Assembly: GCF_900104155.1 (NCBI RefSeq)
Contig: NZ_FMYB01000010.1
Coordinates: 1 to 64,000, forward strand
Direction of reading: 5' to 3'
Source of the DNA: Butyrivibrio sp. INlla16
Lineage (GTDB): Bacteria > Bacillota > Clostridia > Lachnospirales > Lachnospiraceae
DNA: 64,000 bases
Shown: positions 26,323-36,231 of the stretch, one piece after another
Numbering within the stretch: position 1 is the stretch's first letter
Layout: each line of letters starts with the position of its first letter
The notes under the pieces: model-generated
Seen by the model: only the letters and a program-made list of their open reading frames with translations
The model's database searches: none
What the model was told of the DNA's origin: nothing
Translations under genes and position numbers: made by a program

Positions 26323-26350
26323 CCCTTCATTTTTGAAAGGACGACTTTTT
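26311..26350 (-). terminator. Terminator of the transglutaminase-like lipoprotein gene
   Basis: AAAAAGTCgTCCTTTCA pairs with TGAAGGgATGACTTTTTTT on the minus strand around a short loop. A-run and T-run on both sides make it bidirectional in appearance. It starts about 36 bp past the stop codon at 26386. Confidence 0.85.
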
Positions 26351-26385
26351 ATTTTACTTCACTTTCCAAACTCTACAAAAGTGTT

Positions 26386-28920
26386 TTACTTTGAAAGTAT
26401 AGCTATATTGTATACGAAATATCCTTCAGAGATGTCATAGCCCTCACTATACAGCTGCTGAGCTACTGCAGTAACATCATCCTGCGTCATGTTTTCGCTG
26501 CAGCGAACATGCGCAACACCATCACTGTCTAACTGCTCTCTAAGCTTATCTGCAAGGTCGGTAGTAGATTCAACATACTCACCGTTCATGTGATAGTATT
26601 CATAAGAATCAGTATTAGCTGAAGCATCGAACAAATACGATGTTTTATCTGATATCAGGAGCTGAGTTGCCATACTGTCCGTTATGTTGCAAAGACCGTT
26701 AGGTACCATCTCGTTATCATTGTTGGTTATATCAAGAATACACCAGTTTCCATCAATATTTACTCTGTTCCACTCATGTCCGCCGGCACCGTACAGATCT
26801 CCGGTTTCAATAATTACGTCAAGACCGGCAAGTCTTCCTGCAAGAGCCATAGCTTCAGAATAGCTTTCACATACACCGTAGTTATTGCACAAAATACCAT
26901 AAGGTGTATGAGCATCAATAAATGATTGTGTGAGTGAATTCATATCCACTTCAGTAGACATAGAGCTCTCATCATAAGATGCATTAGAACAGAAATAATC
27001 GTTCAACGCAACTACCTTATCATAATCACTTGATAAGCCTGCTGATACGCAGTCAGCTACTTCCTTAGCCTTTTTCATCTCCTCTACCGACTTGCCCAGT
27101 CTGTCATTTGTATCGTCAACATACTCTACAATATATGTCTCATAATCATATGAATACTTAATACCATTGATTACACCGCTAGTAGGATTCTGTCTGTACA
27201 TAGATAACAGTTTGTTAGTTGTGCCTTCTACATCTGCTCCTTCGGGGAACTCGCTGTAAGGAACCGGAATATATTCACTTCTGGCCATCAGGCAGTACGC
27301 CATCCATTCTTCGAGGGGTGACTCAGCAAATATAACATCATCCAGAGAAACACCGCTCTGCTCCTGCAATAATGTCAAATTGGTGTTAACCATGTCTGCC
27401 ACTTCTGTCATCAGTTCATTAGCTGAACCAGGTTCTTCCTGGGTGTTAGGCTCTTCGGGTATTGCAGGTTCTACTGATGTCTCCGGATTTTCTGATACCT
27501 CCGGGTCTTCTATGGTCGGAACGTTAGAAACATCTACATTTGTCTCTACTCTGCCTGTAGGCATTGTAGCAGTAATTTTATCCTGTCTGTCAGCTACCTG
27601 CTGCGCATATTTTGTAAATTCACCATAGGGCATACCATGTACAGTAATCAAAAACGGAGATAAATCCGTATGATAAATCTTAGGAAACAGATAATATGTT
27701 GTTGAATCATCGTCCCCATGTTTGCAAACACATCCATGATAGTCGATAATCATCTGCATAGTCTTATCGTTTACTGTTGTCACATTAGTGTAAACCGGCA
27801 GATCGCTTACCTGCCTTATTGTAACCTCAAGATTTCCTTCTTTCGTATATGGTAATAAATCAGCGAGTTCATCAGAATCAACTATATTACTGATACCTGA
27901 TGTCTTTCCATCTCTTACGGCTACTACAGCAAACTTGCAGTGCTTGTCATCATGCAGATCACTATTCATGTAAAGCTTTTCAGAAGTGGTAGTATCATAA
28001 CCACTTTCTTCTAAATCCTTATTTACTAACTCACTCCACCTATCGGAATCAAGCTGTCCCCAAAAACTATCTGCAGACGCTTTTGTATCTGTTGTCTTAT
28101 AAACCAGATAATAGCCTAAATCAGTCAGCTTAAAAACCAGATATGAGGAAGCTCCTCTTACAGGAGTCCATTCAAGATAATAATTGTTATTGTCATCTAT
28201 TTTTTGCTTTACCGTTGTTGATTCAATATCATGTTGGATACTAAAGGGTGTGATAATAGGTTTAGCAAGTTCTTCACCTGTTTGAAGATCGTATTTCTGT
28301 ACTAAATACAGCTTATTAAGGCTTCCCCATGTACCATCACACTCTGTTTCCCATGCAGCAAAAGTATCTGTTTCTGCGGTAATAGTGCTCTCGGGTATGT
28401 CATAGAAATTATCTACAACAGACGGTTCTACTAATATTTTACCGTTTTCAAGTGAGCATACGCTGCAGTCGTGGGTATACTTGTCAGGATTTTCGAAATC
28501 AAGTGTTGTATATACACTGAAAGCCATGTTATAATCCCACTTCATTGCTTCTTCATTACAGTCAAACTCAAATACATAATCTTTGGGAAGATTATACATA
28601 GGCTCGCCGAATTCATGTGCGCTGTCTACCGTAGCAGATGCATACTTATTTTTGATGTTAGAAAGTACGTCTATGGTACCGCTCTTTTTATTGTTTGAAA
28701 GTACGTCCAGGGTGCCTTTCTGATCATCATTTGAAGACACATCCTTGTCACCGTTCTGATCATCGGTAGGTAGTATGTCGGACTCTCCGATAGTACTCTC
28801 AGAAGATTTAAATCCCCCGACTTTTTTTGTTAATTCATTAATCCCACTTGATCCCCCACATCCGGTTACCAGACATATGCCCAGTAAAATCGATAAAACC
28901 GATAATGCTTGTTTTTTCAT
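26386..28920 (-). CDS. Transglutaminase-like lipoprotein
   Basis: An 844-residue surface lipoprotein. Signal peptide MKKQALSVLSILLGICLVTG with lipobox VTGC (C21). Residues 48-90 are four degenerate 12-residue repeats. The C-terminal third holds a transglutaminase/protease-like triad: C684 in NNYGVCESYSEAMALAG, H715 in GGHEWNRV and D730 in CILDITNND. The middle 450 residues are not recognised; one stretch (NNYYLEWTPVRGASSYLVFK) looks like an Fn3-type strand pair. Proteins of this architecture are thought to cross-link or cleave cell-surface substrates, but the substrate is unknown. It lies upstream of the aerolysin-like gene on the same strand, separated by a terminator, so the two are neighbours but probably not one operon. 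Confidence 0.8.
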   Translation of the reverse strand: MKKQALSVLSILLGICLVTGCGGSSGINELTKKVGGFKSSESTIGESDILPTDDQNGDKDVSSNDDQKGTLDVLSNNKKSGTIDVLSNIKNKYASATVDSAHEFGEPMYNLPKDYVFEFDCNEEAMKWDYNMAFSVYTTLDFENPDKYTHDCSVCSLENGKILVEPSVVDNFYDIPESTITAETDTFAAWETECDGTWGSLNKLYLVQKYDLQTGEELAKPIITPFSIQHDIESTTVKQKIDDNNNYYLEWTPVRGASSYLVFKLTDLGYYLVYKTTDTKASADSFWGQLDSDRWSELVNKDLEESGYDTTTSEKLYMNSDLHDDKHCKFAVVAVRDGKTSGISNIVDSDELADLLPYTKEGNLEVTIRQVSDLPVYTNVTTVNDKTMQMIIDYHGCVCKHGDDDSTTYYLFPKIYHTDLSPFLITVHGMPYGEFTKYAQQVADRQDKITATMPTGRVETNVDVSNVPTIEDPEVSENPETSVEPAIPEEPNTQEEPGSANELMTEVADMVNTNLTLLQEQSGVSLDDVIFAESPLEEWMAYCLMARSEYIPVPYSEFPEGADVEGTTNKLLSMYRQNPTSGVINGIKYSYDYETYIVEYVDDTNDRLGKSVEEMKKAKEVADCVSAGLSSDYDKVVALNDYFCSNASYDESSMSTEVDMNSLTQSFIDAHTPYGILCNNYGVCESYSEAMALAGRLAGLDVIIETGDLYGAGGHEWNRVNIDGNWCILDITNNDNEMVPNGLCNITDSMATQLLISDKTSYLFDASANTDSYEYYHMNGEYVESTTDLADKLREQLDSDGVAHVRCSENMTQDDVTAVAQQLYSEGYDISEGYFVYNIAILSK
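28651..28779 (-). repeat. Tandem 36-bp repeat inside the lipoprotein gene
   Basis: Encodes about four degenerate copies of a 12-residue unit starting DILPTDDQNGDK, DVSSNDDQKGTL, DVLSNNKKSGTI and DVLSNIKN. It lies just after the lipobox, as a flexible spacer between the membrane and the folded part. Confidence 0.7.
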
Positions 28921-29016
28921 AGTCCCTCCTAAATAAAATCGACTTTACCTATTATACAGTTCAGCATTAAAAAATGTTGCACAATTTTTTAAAATACTTC
29001 ATTAAGCAATTGTGCC

Positions 29017-29048
29017 AAAAAAACGGGCTGCCACATATGTGACAACCC
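29017..29048 (-). terminator. Terminator after the tyrosine recombinase
   Basis: Minus strand GGGTTGTCACAT pairs with ATGTGGCAGCCC (G-T wobbles) and is followed by GTTTTTTT, 7 bp past the stop codon at 29055. Confidence 0.88.
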
Positions 29049-29054
29049 TAATAA

Positions 29055-30131
29055 TTATTCATCATCATTCATATCGTAAATATCAATTCCGGCAGCGCGT
29101 CTCTTGTGCTCTTCTTCCACTGCTGCGTAATGCTTTACCGTGGTGTTGACATCCTTATGCCCCAAAACATCGGCAACCATGTAGATGTCACTGGTCTTAT
29201 TGTATAACGCGGTTCCGTAAGTACGCCTTAGTTTATGCGGTGTAAGTTTCTTCTCAAGTCCGGTATTCTGTCCGTACTTACCTACCATGTGCTGAATACT
29301 TCTGACTGATAGCCTGTTGTGCTTAAGCGATATGAAAAGAGCTTCCTCTTCCTCATCCTCAGCCATCAGAGATTCTCTCTCGTTATTTATATAGTCGCGA
29401 AGAGTGTTACGAACTATCTCACTGATGTAGAGCTCGTCCTCGAAGCCGCCCTTTCTCACAATCTTGATCGTATTGGTTTTGAAATCGACATCCTTGAGAT
29501 CAAGTCCCGCGCACTCCGATACACGAATTCCGGTATTGAGCAAAAGTGTAATTATCGCAAGATCTCTTTTCGACGTAAGCTCGCTCATAACCTGTGAATG
29601 ATGCGAACCTGACTTCACATTGGTAACCGTGTCCATCAGCATCTTTACCTGGTCGCTGTCAAGACGGTTGATTGATCTTCTTTGCTTTTCCCTGGACCTT
29701 GTCACTGCTTTGAGAGTAGGATCATTCTCCAGATAATCAAACTTAATGAGGTACTTGAAGAAATTCCTTACCGAGGCCATCTTTCTCGCAATGGCTCTCT
29801 CCCTCGCCTGCTTGATGCCTGACTTTGTGACCTTATGTCCCTGCGCAACATAGGTCTGGAATTCATTGATATCCGGTGCCTTCATATGTTCAAGCACCAT
29901 AAGAGGGATATCCTTTATCTCCAGATTCCTGCATAGAGGATTGTTCTCCTTTATGTATCCGAAGAAAAAGTAGATGTCATGGGCATAGCTGTACGCAGTA
30001 TTTATCTGATATTTCAAAAGACATTCATCAACAAATCCATGCGCATACTGCGGCAGCAGCGCTTTGACACTGTTGATGTTATCCCTGCGTCTACTCTGTA
30101 ACTCATTGTAATATGCTGAATTCTCGCCCAT
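29055..30131 (-). CDS. Tyrosine recombinase (XerC/XerD-like)
   Basis: A 358-residue site-specific recombinase. The N-terminal SAM-like core-binding domain covers about residues 25-150, and the catalytic domain has R in NTGIRVSECAGLDL, K in IVRKGGFEDE, HKLRR, the GHKDVNTT histidine and the tyrosine nucleophile in KHYAAVEE. It follows gltD by 21 bp on the same strand and has its own terminator. The Asp/Glu-rich insert before HKLRR (MAEDEEEEALF) is mildly unusual. No phage genes, excisionase or attachment sites lie nearby, so a housekeeping Xer-type role is more likely than an integrase of an island, but chromosome dimer resolution is not proved. Confidence 0.85.
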   Translation of the reverse strand: MGENSAYYNELQSRRRDNINSVKALLPQYAHGFVDECLLKYQINTAYSYAHDIYFFFGYIKENNPLCRNLEIKDIPLMVLEHMKAPDINEFQTYVAQGHKVTKSGIKQARERAIARKMASVRNFFKYLIKFDYLENDPTLKAVTRSREKQRRSINRLDSDQVKMLMDTVTNVKSGSHHSQVMSELTSKRDLAIITLLLNTGIRVSECAGLDLKDVDFKTNTIKIVRKGGFEDELYISEIVRNTLRDYINNERESLMAEDEEEEALFISLKHNRLSVRSIQHMVGKYGQNTGLEKKLTPHKLRRTYGTALYNKTSDIYMVADVLGHKDVNTTVKHYAAVEEEHKRRAAGIDIYDMNDDE

Positions 30132-30152
30132 GACAACTTCCCCAACAAGATT

Positions 30153-31640
30153 TTAATTCGTATATCCCATCAGGTACTCGTCAACTTCCTTGGCACAGGC
30201 TCTTCCTTCTGCGATAGCCCATACAACAAGAGACTGTCCTCTGTGCATATCCCCTGCAGCAAAAAGCTTTGTTCCCTGAATGTGATAGCCGTCCTCAGCA
30301 GTTAATACTGTGCCTCTCTGGCTGCGCTTAAGTGAAAACTCGTCAGCGGTATAATCTTCACAGCCTATGAAGCCTGCGGCTATTAAAAGTATATCACATT
30401 TCAAGGTTTTTTCCGAACCGGGAACCTCGGTGAGCTTGCCGTCCTTAAAGGTAACCTTAACCGTTTCGATCTGCTTTAAGTTACCCTTTTTATCTGTTGT
30501 TATTCCCTTCACCGTTGTCTCAAAGACTCTCGGATCGCTTCCGAAAACATGGATAGCTTCCTCGTGACCGTAATCGGTCTTCAAGGTCTTTGGCCACTCC
30601 GGCCAGGGATTATTAGCAGCTCGTTCAACCGGCGGCTTTGGCATCATCTCAAGAGCTGTAACGCTCTTTGCGCCGTGTCTTATAACTGTACCAATACAGT
30701 CATTACCTGTATCTCCGCCTCCTACAATAACTACATTTTTATCCTTTGCATCGATATATCCGCCCTGTGCCTGAAGTGAAGCAACTGTCTTGCCGCCACC
30801 TTTTACAAGCGCTTTGGTTGTTGATGTAAGGAAATCAACTGCATTATAAACGCCTTTTACCTTCTCGGGATCAGCTACCGCAAGGGGTCTTGCCTTTTTG
30901 GCACCGCAGCAAAAAACAACTGCGTCAAATCCCGGAAGAAGCTCAGCGGATTTAACATCTTTTCCTACATCAGTCCCTGTGTGGAACACGACTCCCTCTT
31001 TTTCCATAAGCTTTCTTCTTCGCTTAATTACGCTCTTATCAAGCTTCATGTTGGGAATACCGTACATCAAAAGTCCGCCGATCTCATCCTCTCTCTCGAA
31101 GACTTCAACCTTGTGTCCTCTGTGATTAAGCTCATCTGCTACGGCCAATCCGGAGGGACCGCTTCCGATTACTGCAACTTTTTTACCGCTTCTTATGCTC
31201 GGAATAAACGGTTTGATGTAACCCTTAGCATAAGCTGTCTCAACCAGGAACAACTCATTGTCATGAACCGTTACAGCATCGCCGTTTTGTCCGCACATGC
31301 AGGCTTTTTCACAAAGTGCGGGACATACACGGCCCGTGAATTCCGGAAAATTGCTGGTCTTATGAAGTCTTGCAAATGCATGCTCATCATGAGCTTTATA
31401 TACTTCATCGTTCCACTCCGGAATGAGATTGTTCAGAGGACAGCCCACTACCATGCCGCTTAAGTTCATTGCTGACTGGCAAAACGGAACTCCGCAGTTC
31501 ATGCATCTTGCAGCCTGCTGTCTTCTTTTTTCAGAATCGAGAGGAGTGTGAAACTCCTCAAAATTCTTTATTCTTTCCTCGGGCGGAACGTCCCTGTTAT
31601 TTGTTCTGTTATATTCAAGAAATCCTGTATCTTTTCCCAT
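30153..31640 (-). CDS. gltD: Glutamate synthase small subunit
   Basis: Iron-sulfur flavoprotein subunit that passes electrons from NAD(P)H to GltB. N-terminal four-cysteine clusters are visible: CMNCGVPFC and CPALCEKACMCGQ. The FAD-binding GSGPSGLAVADEL loop is near residue 160 and the NAD(P)-binding GGGDTGNDC loop near residue 310; GTKLFAAGDMHRGQSLVVWAI closes the FAD site. 495 residues is normal. Its start is one base after the gltB stop, so the subunits are made together. Confidence 0.96.
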   Translation of the reverse strand: MGKDTGFLEYNRTNNRDVPPEERIKNFEEFHTPLDSEKRRQQAARCMNCGVPFCQSAMNLSGMVVGCPLNNLIPEWNDEVYKAHDEHAFARLHKTSNFPEFTGRVCPALCEKACMCGQNGDAVTVHDNELFLVETAYAKGYIKPFIPSIRSGKKVAVIGSGPSGLAVADELNHRGHKVEVFEREDEIGGLLMYGIPNMKLDKSVIKRRRKLMEKEGVVFHTGTDVGKDVKSAELLPGFDAVVFCCGAKKARPLAVADPEKVKGVYNAVDFLTSTTKALVKGGGKTVASLQAQGGYIDAKDKNVVIVGGGDTGNDCIGTVIRHGAKSVTALEMMPKPPVERAANNPWPEWPKTLKTDYGHEEAIHVFGSDPRVFETTVKGITTDKKGNLKQIETVKVTFKDGKLTEVPGSEKTLKCDILLIAAGFIGCEDYTADEFSLKRSQRGTVLTAEDGYHIQGTKLFAAGDMHRGQSLVVWAIAEGRACAKEVDEYLMGYTN

Positions 31641-31641
31641 C

Positions 31642-34600
31642 TTAGGTCAACTCCTTAAAAGCTTCCAGCACTGCATGCTCGTGATCGATGCCCTGCTCCT
31701 CGTACTTACCGATTGCAGTAAGCATCTTCTGATAATCATTCGGAACAATCTTCTTGAAATCTGCGATGTAGTCATCGAAATCATCAAGAATCTCACGTCC
31801 GTACTCCGAACCGGTCTCCTTTACATAATCCTCAAGGATTGAGTGAAGTTCTGCGATGTCGTACTTTTCAGTTACTTCGTAAAGTGAAGACATATCCTTA
31901 TTCATTCGAAGGTATAATGTGTGTTCCTTATCAAGTACATAAGCGATTCCGCCGCTCATACCGGCTGCGAAGTTTTTACCTGTCATTCCGAGAATAACTG
32001 CTCTTCCGCCTGTCATGTACTCAAGACCGTGATCACCACAGCCCTCGGAAACTGCTATGGCACCGGAATTTCTGACACAGAATCTCTCTCCGGCAACTCC
32101 GCATACATAAGCTTTTCCTGCAGTAGCTCCGTATAAAGCAACATTACCGATGATAATGTTTTCATGTGCTTTGTAGGTTGCTTTCTCAGAAGGTCTTACA
32201 ATTACCTTTCCTCCGGAAAGCCCCTTCCCGAAACCATCATTGGCATCACCGTAAAGTTTCAGAGTGACACCGTTTGGAAGGAATGCTCCAAAGGACTGTC
32301 CGCCGCCGCCGTGTGCTTCCACCTTGATGGAATCATCCGGAAGGGTGTTATTAAAGTCTGCAGTAACTCTGCTTCCAAGGAGTGTTCCAAAACTTCTGTC
32401 GGTACTAGAAATATCCACCTTGATGTTAAGCTCTGCATTTTTACTCTTCTTGTCACTGTCGGTCTGAGCACTCTGCAGATTCTTTTTAAGAGCTGCTTTT
32501 CCTTTTTCGTATTCCGGAATAAGCACTTTGGAATCAAGAGTTTTCTCAAGTCCGAAGTCATATATATCAGCAGGTTCAAAATGATTTTTGTCTCTTCCGA
32601 CATAGGAAGCATCCAAAATTCTCTTAAGATCTGCAGCATCCTTGCATCTAGCCTTCGGCACACTTCTCATCTTAAGGCAGTCGGTTCTTCCTATCATATC
32701 CTCAAGGTTTTTAAAGCCAAGCTCGCTCATGATCTTACGAAGCTGTCTTGCAACAAAAAGCATGAAGTTCATTACATGCTCGGGCTTACCCTTAAATCTC
32801 TTTCTGAGTTCCTCGTTCTGAGTAGCAATTCCTACAGGACATGTATCCTTGTTGCAGACTCTCATCATCATACAGCCCATACATACAAGGGGAGCAGTTG
32901 CAAAACCGAATTCCTCTGCTCCAAGAAGTGCAGCTATGGCAACGTCTCTTCCTGTCATAAGCTTTCCGTCTGTCTCAAGAACTACTCTGCTTCTAAGGCC
33001 GTTATCCAAAAGTGACTGATGAGCTTCGCTTACACCAAGCTCCCAGGGAAGACCTGCATGGTGTACTGATGAAGAAGGAGCAGCACCTGTTCCTCCGTCA
33101 TAACCTGATACCAGGATTACCTGTGCGCCGGCCTTTGCAACACCTGATGCGATAGTTCCGACGCCTGCCTCTGATACAAGCTTTACTGAAATCCTTGCCT
33201 TGTCATTTGCATTTTTCAGGTCATAGATAAGCTGTGCAAGATCCTCGATGGAATAAATATCATGGTGCGGCGGAGGTGATATCAGCGCAACACCCGGAGT
33301 TGAGAATCTTGTTGAAGCAACCCAGGGATATACCTTTTTACCCGGAAGATGTCCGCCTTCACCGGGCTTTGCTCCCTGCGCCATCTTTATCTGAATTTCC
33401 TTGGCACTCTGAAGATATCTGCTGCTTACACCGAAACGACCTGAAGCAACCTGTTTAACAGCACTGTTTCTCTCTGTTCCGAATCTGGCAACATCCTCAC
33501 CGCCTTCACCGGTATTGGACTTTCCGCCAAGTCTGTTCATGGCAATTGCGAGGGTCTCATGAGCTTCCTTGGAAAGTGAACCGTAGGACATCGCTCCTGT
33601 CTGGAAGCGCTTTACGATTTCTTCCTCGCTCTCAACCTCATCAAGCGGAACCGGTTTACCGGTGGGGACAAAGGATAGAAGTGCTCTTAATGTATGTGGT
33701 CTGTTTTCATCGTCGACCATCTTGGTGTATTCCTTGAATCTGTCGTAATCACCTTCTCTTACTGCTCTCTGGAGAGTAACGATAGTCTTCGGACTATACA
33801 TATGATCTTCCTTGTCCTCTCCACTTCTGAGAGTGTGGAAGCCAATAGAGTCAAGTGTTGTATCGGTTGAAAGTCCAAGCGGATCGAAGGCTTTGTTGTG
33901 ACGAAGCTCAACGTCCTCTCCAATCTCCTTGATTCCGATACCACCGACGCGGCTGACTGTTCCTGTAAAGTACTTATCTACAAACTCACTTGAAAGTCCG
34001 ATTGCTTCAAATATCTTAGCTGACTGATAGGACTGAAGTGTAGAAATACCCATCTTCGCAGCAATCTTTACAACGCCGCCAAGGAGTGCCTTGTTGTAGT
34101 CTTCGATTGCAGTGTGATAATCCTTATCGAGAATTCCTATATCAATAAGCTCTGCAATACATTCCTGCGCAAGATAAGGATTAATAGCTCTTGCACCAAA
34201 ACCAAGAAGCGTAGCTATCTGGTGAACGTCTCTGGGCTCGCCGCTCTCTAAGATAAGTGATACTGCCGTACGTCTCTTTGTTCTTACGAGATGCTGCTCA
34301 ACTGCAGACACTGCAAGAAGTGAAGGGATAGGCATGTGGTTTTCATCGACACCTCTGTCAGAAAGGATTATGATGTTGATGCCGTCCGCAACTGCTCTGT
34401 CAACTGAGATACAGAGCTGCTCAAGTGCTCTTTCCACCGGAGTGTTCTTATAATAAAGAAGTGAAATCTTTCTTACATGGAAACCGGGCTGATCAAGAGC
34501 TTCGATTTTCATAAGATCAACACCTGTGAGAATCGGGTTGTTAACCTCGAGTACGCGGCAGTTGTCGCTCTTTTCCTCAAGAAGATTACCGTCTGATCCG

Positions 34601-36189
34601 ATGTACACAGTTGTATCCGTTACTACCTTCTCACGAAGTGAATCGATCGGAGGGTTTGTAACCTGTGCAAAAAGCTGCTTAAAGTAGCAGAACAGGGGCT
34701 GATGATGCTGTGAAAGCATAGCAAGCGGAATATCTGTACCCATGGAAACAGTGGGCTCAATTCCGTTTGTAGCCATAGGCATGATCTGGCTCTTTACATC
34801 CTCATAGGAATATCCGAATACTTTGTAGAGCTTATCACGCATCTCCTGCGTGCTTCTCGGAATCTTCTTATTGGGAATCGTCAATTTATTTAAATGCAGA
34901 AGATGTCTGTCGAGCCACTCACCGTAAGGCTTTGCGGTCGAATACTTCTGCTTGCATTCTTCATCTGAAATGATTCGTCCCTGCTTTGTATCAACAAGAA
35001 GCATGTGTCCCGGAGAAAGACGTGATTTCTTCAGGATTTTTTCTTCGGGTATGTCAAGAACACCAACCTCGGAAGCCAGTATAAGTCTGCCGTCCTTGGT
35101 GACATAATATCTGGAAGGTCTGAGTCCGTTTCTGTCAAGAGTTGCGCCAAATACCTCTCCGTCTGTGAAAAGGACAGCCGCAGGTCCGTCCCAGGGCTCC
35201 ATCATTGTCGCATAGTAATGATAGAAATCCTTTCTGTCCTGTTCCATGAAATCATTGTGCTTCCAGGGCTCAGGAATAGTAAGCATCATTGCAAGCGGAA
35301 GATCCATGCCGTTCATATATAAGAACTCAAGTGTGTTATCAAGCATGGCTGAATCCGAACCTGAAGAAGCTATTACAGGATAAACTTTTCCGAGGTCATC
35401 TCCGAAAACATCTGAATGCATGGTCTCTTCACGGGCAAGCATTCTGTCGCTGTTGCCGCGGATAGTATTGATCTCACCGTTGTGTGCGATCATTCTGTAC
35501 GGATGCGCTCTCTGCCAGGAAGGAGTCGTATTTGTTGAAAAGCGGCTGTGCACAAGGGCAACTGCCGTATGATAATCAGGTGATAAAAGATCCTCATAGA
35601 AATTGCGGAGCTGTCCCACAAGGAACATGCCCTTATAAACTATTGTCCTTGATGAAAATGAGCAGATGTAGGTGTCCTCGGAGGATTTCTCATACTCTCT
35701 TCTAAGCTGATAGAGTCTTCTGTCGAATTCAATTCCTCTCTCCGCATCATCGGGTCTTTCTATGAAGCACTGGCAGATATAAGGCATGCAGTTTCTTGCA
35801 ACTTCACCGAGTATCTCAGGGTGAATTTCCACATCTCTCCATCCGAGAACCTTGAGATTTTCCTTCTCAGCAATTACTTCGAGCATTCGCTTTGCGAACA
35901 TTCTTTTCATTGAATCCTGGGGAAAGAAAAACATTCCGATCCCGTAGTCTCCGGCATCCTTCAGTGTTATTCCGAGTTTTTGCGCCTGTTTACCAAAGAA
36001 TTTGTGTGAAATCTGAACCAGAATACCAACACCGTCGCCGACCTTTCCTGTGGCATCTTTTCCGGCTCTATGCTCAAGTTTCTCAACAATACTCAGCGCA
36101 TCGTCGAGAACTTTATTGTCGGCCTTACCGTCTATATTTATAACCGCGCCGATACCGCAGGCATCACGCTCATTCATCCAATTGTCCAT
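31642..36189 (-). CDS. gltB: Glutamate synthase large subunit
   Basis: Makes two glutamate from glutamine and 2-oxoglutarate (GOGAT), the ammonia assimilation step after GlnA. The chosen start (36189) follows AGGAAG; a methionine five codons further upstream lacks one. The amidotransferase cysteine is in ERDACGIG, preceded by a short propeptide. Further marks are the FMN/alpha-barrel PGEGGHLPG and ISPPPHHDIYSIEDLAQL, the 3Fe-4S region CMGCMMMRVCNKDTCPVGIA, and the C-terminal beta-helix (GGGQSFGAF, GDANDGFGKGLSGG, GERFCVRNSGA). About 1515 residues is full length. It lies downstream of glnN and upstream of gltD; an inverted repeat at 36232-36294 lies in its leader. Confidence 0.96.
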   Translation of the reverse strand: MDNWMNERDACGIGAVINIDGKADNKVLDDALSIVEKLEHRAGKDATGKVGDGVGILVQISHKFFGKQAQKLGITLKDAGDYGIGMFFFPQDSMKRMFAKRMLEVIAEKENLKVLGWRDVEIHPEILGEVARNCMPYICQCFIERPDDAERGIEFDRRLYQLRREYEKSSEDTYICSFSSRTIVYKGMFLVGQLRNFYEDLLSPDYHTAVALVHSRFSTNTTPSWQRAHPYRMIAHNGEINTIRGNSDRMLAREETMHSDVFGDDLGKVYPVIASSGSDSAMLDNTLEFLYMNGMDLPLAMMLTIPEPWKHNDFMEQDRKDFYHYYATMMEPWDGPAAVLFTDGEVFGATLDRNGLRPSRYYVTKDGRLILASEVGVLDIPEEKILKKSRLSPGHMLLVDTKQGRIISDEECKQKYSTAKPYGEWLDRHLLHLNKLTIPNKKIPRSTQEMRDKLYKVFGYSYEDVKSQIMPMATNGIEPTVSMGTDIPLAMLSQHHQPLFCYFKQLFAQVTNPPIDSLREKVVTDTTVYIGSDGNLLEEKSDNCRVLEVNNPILTGVDLMKIEALDQPGFHVRKISLLYYKNTPVERALEQLCISVDRAVADGINIIILSDRGVDENHMPIPSLLAVSAVEQHLVRTKRRTAVSLILESGEPRDVHQIATLLGFGARAINPYLAQECIAELIDIGILDKDYHTAIEDYNKALLGGVVKIAAKMGISTLQSYQSAKIFEAIGLSSEFVDKYFTGTVSRVGGIGIKEIGEDVELRHNKAFDPLGLSTDTTLDSIGFHTLRSGEDKEDHMYSPKTIVTLQRAVREGDYDRFKEYTKMVDDENRPHTLRALLSFVPTGKPVPLDEVESEEEIVKRFQTGAMSYGSLSKEAHETLAIAMNRLGGKSNTGEGGEDVARFGTERNSAVKQVASGRFGVSSRYLQSAKEIQIKMAQGAKPGEGGHLPGKKVYPWVASTRFSTPGVALISPPPHHDIYSIEDLAQLIYDLKNANDKARISVKLVSEAGVGTIASGVAKAGAQVILVSGYDGGTGAAPSSSVHHAGLPWELGVSEAHQSLLDNGLRSRVVLETDGKLMTGRDVAIAALLGAEEFGFATAPLVCMGCMMMRVCNKDTCPVGIATQNEELRKRFKGKPEHVMNFMLFVARQLRKIMSELGFKNLEDMIGRTDCLKMRSVPKARCKDAADLKRILDASYVGRDKNHFEPADIYDFGLEKTLDSKVLIPEYEKGKAALKKNLQSAQTDSDKKSKNAELNIKVDISSTDRSFGTLLGSRVTADFNNTLPDDSIKVEAHGGGGQSFGAFLPNGVTLKLYGDANDGFGKGLSGGKVIVRPSEKATYKAHENIIIGNVALYGATAGKAYVCGVAGERFCVRNSGAIAVSEGCGDHGLEYMTGGRAVILGMTGKNFAAGMSGGIAYVLDKEHTLYLRMNKDMSSLYEVTEKYDIAELHSILEDYVKETGSEYGREILDDFDDYIADFKKIVPNDYQKMLTAIGKYEEQGIDHEHAVLEAFKELT

Positions 36190-36231
36190 TTCTCTTCCTA
36201 CCATTTTTTGTTAATAGTCCGTGGCGCGCGC

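Noticed and set aside
29055..30131. Tyrosine recombinase as integrase of a genomic island
   Set aside because: No tRNA target, attachment repeats, excisionase or phage genes; it sits right behind gltD.
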